A stretch of 64,000 bases of DNA from Paraburkholderia graminis C4D1M (GTDB lineage Bacteria; Pseudomonadota; Gammaproteobacteria; Burkholderiales; Burkholderiaceae), in the NCBI RefSeq assembly GCF_000172415.1, contig NZ_ABLD01000003.1:124001-188000 (forward strand), written 5' to 3'. Under the pieces are notes generated by a model. The model had not been told where the DNA came from. It did not search any database and saw only the letters and a program-made list of their open reading frames with translations. This document shows positions 36,667 to 47,687 of the stretch, one piece after another. The stretch's first letter is position 1. Each line of letters begins with the position of its first letter. A program made the position numbers and the translations under genes.

Positions 36667-37569
36667 ATGCAAGTAACCAGCCAGTTCAAGACTGTCGCGC
36701 TCGTCGGGCGCAACAATACGCCGGGCATCCGCGACCCGCTGACCGCGCTCGCCACGTGCATCGCGAAGCGCGGCTTCGAAGTCGTTTTCGAAGCCGACAC
36801 CGCGGCCGAAATCGGCGTGACCGACTATCCGGCGCTGCGGCCGGCCGAAATCGGCGCGCGCGCCGACGTGGCTGTCGTGCTCGGCGGCGACGGCACGATG
36901 CTCGGCATCGGCCGGCAACTGGCGCCGTACCGCACGCCGCTCATCGGCATCAATCACGGGCGGCTGGGCTTCATTACCGACATCCCGATCTCCGACATGA
37001 GCGTGACCGTGCCGCAGATGCTGGCGGGCAACTTCGAGCGCGAGGAACGCGTGCTGCTCGAAGCGCGCATCATGCGCCAGGGCAATCCGATCTATCACGC
37101 GCTCGCATTCAATGACGTCGTGGTGAATCGCAGCGGCTTTTCGGGCATGGCGGAGCTGCATGTGTCGGTGGATGGCCGCTTCATGTACAACCAGCGTTCG
37201 GACGGACTGATCGTCGCCACGCCGACCGGCTCGACGGCGTACGCGCTGTCGTCGCAAGGGCCGATTCTGCATCCGCAACTGCAGGGCATCGTGCTCGTGC
37301 CGATCGCGCCGCATGCGCTGTCGAACCGGCCGATCGTGCTGCCGGACGATTCGAAGGTCAGCATCCAGATCGTTTCGGGGCGCGAGGTGAACGTCAATTT
37401 CGACATGCAGTCGTTCACGTCGCTGGAACTCGGCGACTCAATCGAAGTGCGCCGCTCGCGTCATACGGTGCCGATGCTGCATCCGGTCGGCTACAGCTAT
37501 TTCGCGACGCTGCGCAAGAAGCTGCACTGGAACGAATACCCGTCGCACGAGGAAGATCCCAAGCCGTGA
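36667..37569 (+). CDS. nadK: NAD kinase NadK
   Basis: A 300-residue enzyme phosphorylating NAD to NADP. Motifs are [14 protein letters not shown] (GGDGT), [38 protein letters not shown] and [14 protein letters not shown]. The ATG at 36667 is the first in-frame start after the promoter and the N-terminus [13 protein letters not shown] is standard. recN follows 78 bp later, a conserved pair in proteobacteria. Confidence 0.97.
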   Translation: MQVTSQFKTVALVGRNNTPGIRDPLTALATCIAKRGFEVVFEADTAAEIGVTDYPALRPAEIGARADVAVVLGGDGTMLGIGRQLAPYRTPLIGINHGRLGFITDIPISDMSVTVPQMLAGNFEREERVLLEARIMRQGNPIYHALAFNDVVVNRSGFSGMAELHVSVDGRFMYNQRSDGLIVATPTGSTAYALSSQGPILHPQLQGIVLVPIAPHALSNRPIVLPDDSKVSIQIVSGREVNVNFDMQSFTSLELGDSIEVRRSRHTVPMLHPVGYSYFATLRKKLHWNEYPSHEEDPKP

Positions 37570-37647
37570 CCGGCGCGGACGCCGGACCGCAAGCGCGCAG
37601 TTCGTAAAACCCGATACCAAGCTCACCGACAAGCACAAACGACTTCC

Positions 37648-39318
37648 ATGCTTCGCCACCTCTCGATACGCGACTTCGTCATCGTCGCCGCGCTCGACCT
37701 CGAATTCGACAGCGGCTTTACCGTTTTCTCCGGCGAAACCGGCGCCGGCAAGTCGATCCTGATCGACGCGCTGGCGCTCGCGCTGGGTGCGCGCGCCGAC
37801 GCGAACGTCGTGCGGACCGGCGAGACCCGCGCCGACATCACCGCCGAATTCGACACGCACGCGCAAGTGGACCAGTGGCTCGACGAGCAGGCGTTGAGCG
37901 CGGCCACGGCGGACGGCCAGCACGGCGGCACCGTAATGCTGCGCCGCGTGGTGGATGCGAACGGCCGCTCGCGCGCGTTCATCAACGGTACAGCGGCGAC
38001 GCTCGCGCAACTGCGCGAAGTCGGCGAAATGCTGGTGGATATTCACGGCCAGCACGCGCATCAATTGCTGATGCGTCCCGACGCGCAGCGCGAGCTGTTC
38101 GACACGCATGCAGGGCTGACCGAGCTGTCCGCGAGCGTCACGCGCGCGTGGCGCGCCTGGCGCGAGAAGGTGCAGGCGGTCGAGCACGCGCAAACCCGCG
38201 ACCGCGAATTGCAGCTGGAACGCGAGCGTCTGGCATGGCAGCTTGCCGAGCTGGACAAGCTCGCGCCGCAGCCGGGCGAATGGGAAGAAGTCAACGCGGA
38301 GCATCGGCGGCTGTCGCATTCGGCGAATCTGATCGACGGTGTGCAAGGCGCGCTGAATGCTTTGTCCGAATCGGACGAGGCAATGATCACGCACCTGGCG
38401 TCGATCGTCTCGAAGGTGCGCGACCTTGCCGATATCGACCCGGCCTTGAACGACGTGCTGGCCGCGCTCGAGCCCGCCGAGATCCAGCTTCAGGAAGCCG
38501 CGTATTCATTGAGCCATTACGCGCAGAAGCTGGAACTCGACCCGGACCGGCTCGCACAAGTCGAAAAGCGTCTCGACGCATTGCATTCGGCGGCGCGCAA
38601 GTTCCGTTTGCAGCCCGAAACGCTGCCCGACGAACACGAGACGCGCCGCGCGCAGCTTGCCGCGCTCGACGCCGCCGCGGATCTCGACAGCCTGCACGCC
38701 GCCGAAGCCAAAGCGCGCGAGGACTTCCTCGCCGAAGCAAAGAAGCTCTCGAAGGCGCGCGCCAAGGCCGGCAAAGCGCTCGGCGCCGCGGTCACCACAG
38801 GCATGCAGGAACTGTCGATGAAAGGCGGCAGCTTCGAAGTCGCGCTCGTGCCGTTACCCGAAGGCGGCGCGCATGGCCTGGAGCAGGTCGAGTTCCGCGT
38901 CGCGGGTCATGCGGGCGTGCCGCTGCGGCCGCTCGCGAAGGTCGCGTCGGGCGGCGAACTCGCGCGTATCAGCCTTGCGCTCGCCGTGATCGCGAGTGCC
39001 GCGAGCCCGACGCCCACACTGATCTTCGACGAAGTGGATACGGGAATCGGCGGCGGCGTCGCCGAAGTCGTCGGACGGCTGTTGCATCAACTCGGCGAAG
39101 CGCGCCAGGTGCTTTGCGTCACGCACTTGCCGCAGGTCGCCGCGCGTGGCGATCATCATTTCCAGGTGGCGAAAGCCGGCAACGGCAAGGGCGGTACGGT
39201 GAGCAGCGTCGTTTCGCTCGATAAGACGAGCCGCGTCGAAGAAGTCGCGCGCATGCTCGGCGGCCTGGAGATCACGCCGACCACGCGCAAGCACGCGAAG
39301 GAAATGCTGGCGGCGTAG
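37648..39318 (+). CDS. recN: DNA repair protein RecN
   Basis: A 556-residue SMC-like ATPase. Walker A is FSGETGAGKSILIDALALAL (about residues 28-47). A central coiled coil (about residues 160-350) is rich in Ala/Leu/Glu. The C-terminal ABC signature is VASGGELARISLALAV, Walker B LIFDEVDTGIGG, and the QVLCVTHLPQVAARGDHHF switch motif follows. RecN tethers broken DNA ends during double-strand break repair. I saw no LexA box ahead of it in the 78-bp gap. Confidence 0.97.
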   Translation: MLRHLSIRDFVIVAALDLEFDSGFTVFSGETGAGKSILIDALALALGARADANVVRTGETRADITAEFDTHAQVDQWLDEQALSAATADGQHGGTVMLRRVVDANGRSRAFINGTAATLAQLREVGEMLVDIHGQHAHQLLMRPDAQRELFDTHAGLTELSASVTRAWRAWREKVQAVEHAQTRDRELQLERERLAWQLAELDKLAPQPGEWEEVNAEHRRLSHSANLIDGVQGALNALSESDEAMITHLASIVSKVRDLADIDPALNDVLAALEPAEIQLQEAAYSLSHYAQKLELDPDRLAQVEKRLDALHSAARKFRLQPETLPDEHETRRAQLAALDAAADLDSLHAAEAKAREDFLAEAKKLSKARAKAGKALGAAVTTGMQELSMKGGSFEVALVPLPEGGAHGLEQVEFRVAGHAGVPLRPLAKVASGGELARISLALAVIASAASPTPTLIFDEVDTGIGGGVAEVVGRLLHQLGEARQVLCVTHLPQVAARGDHHFQVAKAGNGKGGTVSSVVSLDKTSRVEEVARMLGGLEITPTTRKHAKEMLAA

Positions 39319-39437
39319 GTGGGGGTTGAGGGCGGCGGTCGGGCTCCGGGCCGTCGCTGCCCATTGCAGGCCGTTGGCTCCGGTCGCCGCTGGCCGTCAG
39401 TCGCCCGCTACCCGCCCCCATCCTCAAAAACCCCACC

Positions 39438-42236
39438 TCACCCCCGCCCAAACACCCGCTCCCAAAGCCCAAGCACCGCATCTCTCTCGGCCGCGACCAA
39501 CCCCGGCTCGACTCGCGCCTTCTCCATCCCATCGAGCCGCAGCTTGTGCTGCAGCTTGCGGTACGTGCGATAAGCGGCGCCGACCGTCTCCGCTTCCGCC
39601 TCGCTCATCAGCCCAAGACGCGACACCTCGCGCAACAGCGCAATGTTGCCCGTATTGCGGATCAGCTCGGGATCGCGCGCCGCATGCAACAGCACCCAAT
39701 ACTGCACGGTGAACTCGATGTCGACCATCCCGCCGCGATCGTGCTTGAGATCGAACAGCGTCGTGTGGTTCGGATGCCCGGCGGCGACGCGCTCGCGCAT
39801 CTCCACGATTTCGCCCGCAAGCTGCGCGGCGTCGCGCGGCGTCGTCAGCACCTGTTCGCGGATCGCCTCGAACTGCGCGCCGATCTGCGCGTCGCCGGCG
39901 CAGTAGCGCGCGCGAGTCAGCGCCTGGTGCTCCCACACCCACGCGGTGTTGGCCGCGTCGCCCTCGCGCAACTGATAACGGCGGAACGCGTCGAGATCGG
40001 TAACGAGCAGGCCCGACTCGCCGTTCGGCCGCAAGCGCAGATCGACGTCGAACAACGTTCCCGCACCGGTTGCGGTCGTCAGCCAGGTAATCAGGCGACG
40101 CGTGTAGGTCGAATAGATGTCCGAAGCGGCATCGTCGGGATCGTCGTAGAGAAAGATCACGTCGAGGTCCGACGCATAGCCCAACTCCTTGCCGCCCAGC
40201 TTGCCGTAAGCGATCACCGCGAATCGCGGCGCGTCGCGGTGGCGCTTCGGCAACTGCTTCCAGACGGCTTCGAGCGTGACGTCGAGCACGGCATCGGCGA
40301 GTTCGGACAGACGGTCGCTCACATGCTCGACGCTCAGCTTGCCCGCGAGGTCGATCAGCAGAATACGGAACACCTCGGCCTGGTGCGCGTGGCGCAGCAA
40401 GTCCATCTGCTGCTCGACGCCGTCCGCCGCGGCCAGCCGCAAGCGCAGCGTGCGCTTGAACTCGGGCCAGTCGAACGGCGTGTTCAGCGCTTCGTCGTCG
40501 AGCAGTTCGTCGAGCAGTTGCGGATGGCGGATCAGATAACCGGCTGCCCAGCGCGACGCGCCCAGCACCGACAGCACCCGATGCAGCGCTTGCGGATACT
40601 CGGTGAGCAGCGCGAGGTACGCGCCGCGCCGGCCCACGGCTTCGAGCAGATCGAACAGACGCGCGAGCGTGTCGCCGCGCCGCTCGGGCGGCTCGAGCGT
40701 GCGCGCGGCTTCGAGCGCGCGCTGCGCGACGATGTCGAAGCGCTGCCGGCTGCGCTCCGCGAGTCCGGCATAGCGCGACGATTGCCAGACGCCGCGCAGC
40801 CGCGCGAGCAGATCGGCGGGCTCGGCCACGCCCAGTTCGACGAGACGCGCATGCAGCGCCTCCGCCGCGCTGTCGTCCGCGAGCGCGCTGCTCCAGACCC
40901 ACACTGCCGCGCCGTCTTCGGGCGCGCCGCAGCCGTCGCGGCCGCTCACCTTGTCGGCGAAAATCTGGTCGAACTGCTGTTCGACGAATTCCCGATGCGC
41001 GTCGAGCCGCTCCATCAGCATCGGATAGTCGTCGCAGCCCATTGCGCGCGCGAGCGCCACGCGTTCCTCGGAATCGACCGGCATCGCGTGCGTCTGCGCG
41101 TCGTTGCGATATTGCAGCCGATGTTCGAGCTCGCGCAAAAAGCGATAAGCCTGTGAGAGCTTCACGCACACCGACGTGTCGATCAGCCCGTGCGTCGCGG
41201 CGTGCCGCAACACGGCGAGCGTGGGACGCACCCGGAAACCGGCGTCCTGGCCGCCGCGAATCAGTTGGAACACCTGCGCGCTAAATTCGATTTCGCGGAT
41301 GCCGCCGCGTCCGAGCTTGATGTCGTCGGCCTTGTCGGGACGCATCGACGCACGGCGTTGCGCCTCCTGGCGAATCTGCAGATGCAGCGCGCGGATTGCG
41401 CTGATCACGCCGAAGTCGAGATAACGGCGGTAGACGAACGGCGTGACGATCGCATCGAGTTGTTTCGACAGACGCTGCGCCGCGTCGCTCGTGCCTTCGG
41501 AAACGAGCCGGCCCTTGATCCACGCATAGCGCTCCCACTCGCGGCCCTGCACGTAGAAATATTCCTCGAGCATGCCGAGGCTGCACACGAGCGGTCCCGA
41601 ATCGCCGTTCGGACGCAAACGCATGTCGACGCGAAACACGTAGCCGTCGGCGGTCACTTCGGCGAGCGCGCCGATCAGGCGCTTGCCGAGGCGCGTAAAA
41701 AAGTCTTGCGTGGCAATCGGCGCGCGCTGGCCGCCTGCCGTCTCGCCGTCCTCTTCGTAGATGAAGATCAGGTCGATGTCCGACGAGACGTTCAGCTCGC
41801 GGCCGCCGAGCTTGCCCATGCCGACGACGCCGAGCGTGAGCCGTTCGCCCTGCGGGCCGCGCGGCTCGCCGAAGAGCGTTTCGAGTTCGGCGGACAGCAC
41901 CGTGAGCGAGCGCTGGATCGTGGTCTCGGCGAGATCCGTCATCGCGCCGGTGACTTCGGCGACGTCCGCCTCGCCGGCCAGGTCGCGCTCCATCACCGCG
42001 CAGAAGACCTCAGTGCGCAACTGGCGCAACGCGCGCTTCAATGCGGCCTCCGTCAACGGCGCGTCGGCGCCGCCGGCCGCTTCGGCACACAGCGCGTCGA
42101 AGCGGGCGTCGATGCGCTCGCGCGTCAACGGCCCGGACGCAAGCTCCGCCACCTGCGCGACGAGTTGCGGACGGGCCGCCACGGCGCGCGCCGCGTAATG
42201 TGAATAGCTGGAACTCAGGAGAGTGGCGTGAGTCAT
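39438..42236 (-). CDS. glnE: bifunctional glutamine synthetase adenylyltransferase/deadenylase GlnE
   Basis: A 932-residue protein with two nucleotidyltransferase domains. The N-terminal one has VVGMGKLGGRELNVSSDIDL and the C-terminal one AYGKLGGKELGYASDLDVIF. The first domain normally removes AMP from glutamine synthetase and the second adds it, controlled by PII protein. The ATG at 42236 is preferred over the TTG at 42239. The neighbours recN and yhdP are on the opposite strand, so it is a single-gene unit. Confidence 0.96.
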   Translation of the reverse strand: MTHATLLSSSYSHYAARAVAARPQLVAQVAELASGPLTRERIDARFDALCAEAAGGADAPLTEAALKRALRQLRTEVFCAVMERDLAGEADVAEVTGAMTDLAETTIQRSLTVLSAELETLFGEPRGPQGERLTLGVVGMGKLGGRELNVSSDIDLIFIYEEDGETAGGQRAPIATQDFFTRLGKRLIGALAEVTADGYVFRVDMRLRPNGDSGPLVCSLGMLEEYFYVQGREWERYAWIKGRLVSEGTSDAAQRLSKQLDAIVTPFVYRRYLDFGVISAIRALHLQIRQEAQRRASMRPDKADDIKLGRGGIREIEFSAQVFQLIRGGQDAGFRVRPTLAVLRHAATHGLIDTSVCVKLSQAYRFLRELEHRLQYRNDAQTHAMPVDSEERVALARAMGCDDYPMLMERLDAHREFVEQQFDQIFADKVSGRDGCGAPEDGAAVWVWSSALADDSAAEALHARLVELGVAEPADLLARLRGVWQSSRYAGLAERSRQRFDIVAQRALEAARTLEPPERRGDTLARLFDLLEAVGRRGAYLALLTEYPQALHRVLSVLGASRWAAGYLIRHPQLLDELLDDEALNTPFDWPEFKRTLRLRLAAADGVEQQMDLLRHAHQAEVFRILLIDLAGKLSVEHVSDRLSELADAVLDVTLEAVWKQLPKRHRDAPRFAVIAYGKLGGKELGYASDLDVIFLYDDPDDAASDIYSTYTRRLITWLTTATGAGTLFDVDLRLRPNGESGLLVTDLDAFRRYQLREGDAANTAWVWEHQALTRARYCAGDAQIGAQFEAIREQVLTTPRDAAQLAGEIVEMRERVAAGHPNHTTLFDLKHDRGGMVDIEFTVQYWVLLHAARDPELIRNTGNIALLREVSRLGLMSEAEAETVGAAYRTYRKLQHKLRLDGMEKARVEPGLVAAERDAVLGLWERVFGRG

Positions 42237-42432
42237 CAAAGGTCTGGCTCGCTCGTTGCTTGATTGGCATGAACCGCGGATCAGCGGCTCGTCGCACGAC
42301 GGTTTGCTGCGCGCCGATGTGGGTCGTGCAGCGGGCCCCTGACAGGGTTTTCCGGAAGTCCTGTCGACGCTTTCCCGTGTGTTACATTTCGTCGTTAATC
42401 CGCAAAACTACCATACGCCCACCCGCCGCAGC

Positions 42433-45400
42433 ATGTCCGAGCGAAACGAATCCGCCGACCCGCAGGAAACCGGGCCGGCCCGGCCTGTGAGCGGAAGCGA
42501 CCACGTCGTCTTGCGCCGGACGCTCCACGTTGTTCTCGCGCTCGCGCTCGTCCTCTATTTCATCGCGGCGGGGCTGTTTCTCGGCTTGCGCTACGTGGTG
42601 CTGCCGCGCGTCGACACGTTCCGGCCGCGAATCGAAGCGACCGTCTCCGACAAGCTGCATGCGCAGTTCACCATCGGCAAACTGGCGCCGCATTGGAGCG
42701 GGTTTCAGCCGGGGCTCGACATCACGAATCTGGTGATCCGCGACCATGACGGCAAACCCGCGCTCACCATTCCGCACGCCACCGCGACGCTGTCGTGGCG
42801 TTCGCTGTGGCAATTCCATCCGGCGCTGTCGAGTCTGATCGTCGACCAGCCCGACGTGCTGATTTCGCGCGGCGGCGACGGCGTGCTGTCGGTCGCCGGC
42901 GTGCCGGTGCCGACGCGTCATAGCGGCAACGACACGTTGTCGACGTGGCTCGTGCGCCAGCAGGCGATCGTCGTGCGCGGCGGCGTGCTGCGCTGGCGCG
43001 ACGCCCAGCGCGACGCGCCGGAGCTCGCGCTGCGCGACATCCGCATCGCCATTCTCAACGACGGTTACGATCACCGCCTCGCGCTTCAGGCGCCGCCCGA
43101 CGGCCAGTTGCTGCGCGGCCCGCTCGATTTCCGCACGCATTTCCGGCACGCGCCGCTCGCCGCGATCGGCAAGCCGATCAACTGGAAAGGACAGGCGTAT
43201 GTGTCGACCGGGCCAGTCGATCTGCCGACGCTCGCTCGCTACATCAAATTCCCGATCGAGACGTTTGCGGGCCGCATCGACAACGCGATCTGGGTCGATT
43301 TCGCCGACGGCCGCATGACTTCGGCAAGCGGGCAAATGGCCGGCGCCGACGTGGCGCTGCGAGTGCGGCCCACGCAGCCCAAGCTGCTGTTGCCGATCGC
43401 GAATTTCGGCTGGCGCCTGCAAGCGCAGCAAGGCGATTACGAGCTGCAACTGAACGACATGCGCGCCGAACTCGGCCAGCCGCCGCTCGAAGACGGCACG
43501 CCGCTCACGCGCACGCTCGCGTTCCAGACGCTGAACGGGCACTACCGGACGGCTTCGCAGCAACACGGGCAGTTCATCAGCGTGTCGGGCGATCGCGTCG
43601 ACCTGGGCATACTCGCGGAGTTCAGCCGCGCGCTGCCGCTGCCGCGTGCGCTCCTGAACAGCCTCGTGCGCTATAACCCGCGCGGGCTCGTCGCTAACTA
43701 CCTGATCGAAGTCGAGCGCGGCAAGCCGGAATCCGGCGAGCCGGGCGGCGACCGTCATGGGACCGGCGCGGAGCCGATCGAGCGCTACCGCTTCACGGGC
43801 GACCTGCAAGGCATCAGCGTCGCCGCGCAGGAGCCGCCGCCGGGGCTCACGGCGCGCAATCACCCGCGCGCCGGCATTCCGGGCATCGAAAATCTGTGGG
43901 GCCGCGTGGACGCCGACCAACGCCGCGGCACCGCCACGCTCGACACGTCCAACGTCGCCATCACGCTGCCGGGCGTGTTCGACGATCCGCGCCTCACGCT
44001 CGACCGGCTGCATGGCCGCGCCGACTGGACCATTTCGCCGAAGGCGCCCGGCGAGAACCATCCGGCGTTCACGGTGAAGCTGGCCGAGCTAGGCGTCTCC
44101 AATGCGGACGTCGCGGCGACAGCAAGCGCGGACTACAGCAATCCGGGCCACGGCCGCGGCTCGCTGGATCTGACCGCCGACTTCGAGCGCGCGCAGGTGT
44201 CGCGCATCGTCCGCTATCTGCCGACCAGCATCAGCGAGAAGCTGCGCATGTATCTCGGCCACGGCTTGCAGGCCGGCATGTCGCGCGGCGCGAAGATCGA
44301 AGTGCATGGCGACCTCACTAAATTCCCCTACTCGCGCGATCCCGAAGCGGGCATCTTCCATATCGTCGCGCCGTTCAAGGGCGGCAAGTTCGACCCGTCG
44401 CCGTACCCGCCGCGCAACATGCGCAACGGCACGCCGAACGTGTGGCCGGCGTTCGACGGCATCGACGGCGTGTTCGAGATCAGGCAGAACGTGCTGCGCT
44501 TCGACATCGACCGGGCACGCTACAAGCGCGTCGCGCTGCACGGCGTGAACGGCAGGATCGACGACCTCGGCACGCGCGAGTCGAATCTCGTCATCAAGGG
44601 CGACGGGCTCGGGCCGCTCGCCGACATGCTCGACTACGTGAACGAAAGCTCGCTTGGCATCATGGCGCGGCATCAGACCGAGAAAATCCGCGCCGAAGGG
44701 CCGGCGTCGCTCGCGCTGAAGCTGACGGTGCCGCGCACGCCGAAGCCGCATATCGGCGTGGAAGGCGCGCTCGGCTTCCAGAACAATCGTTTGAGCGTGG
44801 CGAACGTGCCGCCGCTGTCGCAAGTGAAGGGCAAGGTGCGTTTCACCGAGCGCAGCGCACAAACCGAGCGGCTCACCGCGCAGTTTCTCGGCGGCGATGT
44901 GCGGGCGAGCGGCGGGCTGAAACAGGACGGCACCTACGCGCTCGACATGAACGGCCATATCGCCGTCGAGGCCGCGCGCGGCCTCGATCTGCATGGCCCG
45001 GCCGCGCAGGTTCTCACGCGCATGAGCGGCAGCGCGCCGTATGCGCTCACGGTGCGCGGCGCCAAAGGCAAGCTGCCGCAACTGACCGCGAACTCCGACC
45101 TGACCGGCCTCGCGCTCGACTTCCCCGCGCCGTTCAACAAGCCGGTCGGCACGCCGATGCCGCTGCGCGCGAGTGCCGGTCCGTCGACGCTCGCCGGCGA
45201 AAGCGGACTCGAGCGCGCCGAGCTCGACTTCGGCCCCATCGCCGCGCGCTATCTGCTGCATTACGACCCGAAAAGCCCGCCGACGGTGGTGCGCGGCGCC
45301 ATCGGCGTGAACCGGCCGGCCGACTTGCCGAGCGAAGGCGTGATCGCCGCCGTGGACGTGGACGCATTCGACGCCGACGCGTGGCGCGCGCTGATTACAC

Positions 45401-46620
45401 AACTGCGCAGCAACGAGGCGCCCGCCGCGCCCGTCCCGCCCGCAACCCCGAATCCGACCGTCGCGCAGTTTCTGCCGAGCCGCTTCGCGCTGCACATCGG
45501 CACGCTGACGCTGCTCAAGCGCCACTGGGAGAGCGTAATCGTCGGCGCTTCGCACGCGGACGGCAAATGGCAGGCGAACATCGCGTCGAATCAGGTGTCC
45601 GGTCATGTTTCGTGGCTCCCGGGCGCCGACAAGGCATCGCCGGGCACGCTGCAGGCGCGCTTTGCACGCGTCGTGATTCCGTCGGTCGCCGACAAGGATC
45701 TGCTCGGCCAGGCGATGTCGGCGCCGGCGCAAAACATGCCGTCGATCGATCTGGTCGTCAACGAGCTGATCGTGCGCGACCGCGACATCGGCCGGCTTGA
45801 AGTGCTCGCGCACAACTTCAACGAAGACGGCGTGCCGGTCTGGCAACTGGACAAGCTCGACATCGCGAATCCTGCGGCCACGTTAACCGCGACGGCGAAC
45901 TGGCGCACCTCCACGGAACTCGGCAACGCCGCGGACGAAAGCACGCCGCGGCGCACGGTGTTCGATTTCAAGCTCGACATCAAGGACGCGGGCGGCCTGC
46001 TCGAGCGCTTCGGCCAGCCACGCACGCTGAAGGCGGGCAGCGGCACGCTCAACGGCAAGATGGTGTGGCGCGGCGGCCCGACGGCGATCGACTATCCGAC
46101 GCTCAACGGCAATATCGCCGTGGATCTGCGGCATGGGCAGATTCTCAAGGTCGATCCGGGCGTCGCCAAGCTGCTCGGCGTGCTCAGCCTGCAAAGCCTC
46201 GCGCGCTTCGCGACGCTCAATTTCCGTGACGTGATCGGCGAAGGTCTGCCCTTCGAGCATGTCACGGGGACGGCGCAGATTCGCAACGGCATCGGCCGCA
46301 CGGAAAACTTCGAGATGGTGACCGCGCCGGCCCGCGCCGAGATGAAAGGCTCGGTCGACCTGGCGCAGGAAACGCAGGACATGCACGTCAAGATCGTGCC
46401 GACGGTGAGCGCGGGCGCGGCGGTCGTCGCGGCCGCGGTGATCAACCCGCTGCTCGGCCTGGGCGCGCTGGTGGCGGACCTCGCGTTCAGCAAATCGGTG
46501 TCGCACGCGTTCGCGCGGGACTATGCGATAACGGGCTCCTGGTCGAAACCGCACATCGAGCGGGTCAAGAGCGATCGGGGTAAGATGGACGCTCCAGCTT
46601 CGACCGCCGGCGCGAACTGA
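42433..46620 (+). CDS. yhdP: YhdP family AsmA-like phospholipid transport/envelope protein
   Basis: A 1395-residue protein, long like E. coli YhdP (about 1266). One N-terminal membrane helix (about residues 30-55, TLHVVLALALVLYFIAAG) is followed by a very long periplasmic beta-rich region typical of AsmA-like bridge proteins. The C-terminus has the conserved DUF3971/AsmA-2 block (VDLRHGQILKVDPGVAKLLG, LSLQSLARFATLNFRDV) and a hydrophobic AAVVAAAVINPLLGLGALVAD stretch. YhdP shuttles phospholipid to the outer membrane. The ATG at 42433 is chosen; an in-frame start at 42379 adds 18 residues. Confidence 0.92.
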   Translation: MSERNESADPQETGPARPVSGSDHVVLRRTLHVVLALALVLYFIAAGLFLGLRYVVLPRVDTFRPRIEATVSDKLHAQFTIGKLAPHWSGFQPGLDITNLVIRDHDGKPALTIPHATATLSWRSLWQFHPALSSLIVDQPDVLISRGGDGVLSVAGVPVPTRHSGNDTLSTWLVRQQAIVVRGGVLRWRDAQRDAPELALRDIRIAILNDGYDHRLALQAPPDGQLLRGPLDFRTHFRHAPLAAIGKPINWKGQAYVSTGPVDLPTLARYIKFPIETFAGRIDNAIWVDFADGRMTSASGQMAGADVALRVRPTQPKLLLPIANFGWRLQAQQGDYELQLNDMRAELGQPPLEDGTPLTRTLAFQTLNGHYRTASQQHGQFISVSGDRVDLGILAEFSRALPLPRALLNSLVRYNPRGLVANYLIEVERGKPESGEPGGDRHGTGAEPIERYRFTGDLQGISVAAQEPPPGLTARNHPRAGIPGIENLWGRVDADQRRGTATLDTSNVAITLPGVFDDPRLTLDRLHGRADWTISPKAPGENHPAFTVKLAELGVSNADVAATASADYSNPGHGRGSLDLTADFERAQVSRIVRYLPTSISEKLRMYLGHGLQAGMSRGAKIEVHGDLTKFPYSRDPEAGIFHIVAPFKGGKFDPSPYPPRNMRNGTPNVWPAFDGIDGVFEIRQNVLRFDIDRARYKRVALHGVNGRIDDLGTRESNLVIKGDGLGPLADMLDYVNESSLGIMARHQTEKIRAEGPASLALKLTVPRTPKPHIGVEGALGFQNNRLSVANVPPLSQVKGKVRFTERSAQTERLTAQFLGGDVRASGGLKQDGTYALDMNGHIAVEAARGLDLHGPAAQVLTRMSGSAPYALTVRGAKGKLPQLTANSDLTGLALDFPAPFNKPVGTPMPLRASAGPSTLAGESGLERAELDFGPIAARYLLHYDPKSPPTVVRGAIGVNRPADLPSEGVIAAVDVDAFDADAWRALITQLRSNEAPAAPVPPATPNPTVAQFLPSRFALHIGTLTLLKRHWESVIVGASHADGKWQANIASNQVSGHVSWLPGADKASPGTLQARFARVVIPSVADKDLLGQAMSAPAQNMPSIDLVVNELIVRDRDIGRLEVLAHNFNEDGVPVWQLDKLDIANPAATLTATANWRTSTELGNAADESTPRRTVFDFKLDIKDAGGLLERFGQPRTLKAGSGTLNGKMVWRGGPTAIDYPTLNGNIAVDLRHGQILKVDPGVAKLLGVLSLQSLARFATLNFRDVIGEGLPFEHVTGTAQIRNGIGRTENFEMVTAPARAEMKGSVDLAQETQDMHVKIVPTVSAGAAVVAAAVINPLLGLGALVADLAFSKSVSHAFARDYAITGSWSKPHIERVKSDRGKMDAPASTAGAN

Positions 46621-46790
46621 GCGTCCAAGCAAGCGTGCAACCGGGGCTTTGTCGATCGCGATCGGATGGCTTCGGTCAGCGCATCCAGTAGGCGCTTCGA
46701 GTGGCGCACACCGGCGGCCCGAGCCAGCCCTGAACGACGTATGCGGCGCCGGCTGTCGCGCCGCCTTGCCGGGAGTTTTCCGAAACGCTC

Positions 46791-47687
46791 ATGAGCGAAA
46801 CACACGTCTCTTCGTCTTCATCCCCCGCCTCGTCCGACACTGCGCTTGCTAGTGCGCAGCGAGAACCGGCGAGCGGTCAGTCAAGCAGCTTCCGGGTCGC
46901 CGCGCTGCAAATGGTGAGCACGCCGGATCGCGAGCGCAATCTCGCCGACGCCGAACGTCTGATCGCCGAAGCCGCCGCCGACGGCGCACAGCTTGTCCTT
47001 CTGCCCGAGTACTTCTGCTTCATGGGCTTCAAGGACACCGACAAGCTCGCGGTTCGCGAAGCGTATCGCGACGGCCCGATCCAGCGTTTTCTCGCCGATG
47101 CCGCGCGCCGCCACAAGGTATGGGTGATCGGCGGCACGTTGCCGATCACGGCGCCGGAGCCGTCGCGCGTATTGAACACGACGCTCGTGTTCGACCCCGA
47201 GGGTAACGAGGCCGCGCGCTACGACAAGATCCATCTGTTCAACTTCGAAAAGGGCGAGGAATCGTTCGACGAGGCGCGCACCATTTGCCCCGGCGGCGAA
47301 GTCCGCACCTTCGAGTCGCCGTTCGGCCGCGTCGGTTTGTCGGTCTGCTACGATCTGCGCTTCCCCGAGCTCTACCGGCGCATGGGCGATTGCGCGCTGA
47401 TGGTGGTGCCGTCGGCGTTTACTTACACGACGGGCCGCGCGCATTGGGAAATGCTGCTGCGCGCGCGCGCCGTCGAAAACCAGTGCTACGTGCTGGCCGC
47501 GGCGCAAGGCGGCAAGCATGAGAATGGCCGCCGCACGTGGGGCCACAGCATGCTGATCGATCCGTGGGGCGAAGTCGTCGCGGTGCGCGACGAAGGCGCC
47601 GGCGTGGTCGCGGGGACGCTCGAACGCACGCGCATCGACGAGGTGCGGCAGAGTCTGCCCGCATGGCGTCATCGGGCGCTGAGCTAG
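46791..47687 (+). CDS. carbon-nitrogen hydrolase, Nit1-like (deaminated glutathione amidase type)
   Basis: A 298-residue nitrilase superfamily amidase with the full triad: Glu in VLLPEYFCF, Lys in RYDKIHLFNF, Cys in SVCYDLRFPELYR. An extra Ser-rich N-terminus of about 33 residues precedes the conserved FRVAALQMVST. Close resemblance to Nit1/YbeM-like enzymes (deaminated glutathione repair) is by recall; omega-amidase is the alternative. It lies between yhdP and tldD, as is common in betaproteobacteria. Confidence 0.87.
   Translation: MSETHVSSSSSPASSDTALASAQREPASGQSSSFRVAALQMVSTPDRERNLADAERLIAEAAADGAQLVLLPEYFCFMGFKDTDKLAVREAYRDGPIQRFLADAARRHKVWVIGGTLPITAPEPSRVLNTTLVFDPEGNEAARYDKIHLFNFEKGEESFDEARTICPGGEVRTFESPFGRVGLSVCYDLRFPELYRRMGDCALMVVPSAFTYTTGRAHWEMLLRARAVENQCYVLAAAQGGKHENGRRTWGHSMLIDPWGEVVAVRDEGAGVVAGTLERTRIDEVRQSLPAWRHRALS

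Noticed and set aside
39319..39437. Short frames in the recN-glnE gap
   Set aside because: Only Pro/Arg/Gly-rich low-complexity translations; convergent gap with no ribosome sites.
42382..44061. Long minus-strand open frame antisense to yhdP (and similar antisense frames inside glnE, dnaK, mutL, purM)
   Set aside because: High GC makes antisense frames open by chance; their translations are Arg/Ala-rich without any family motif.
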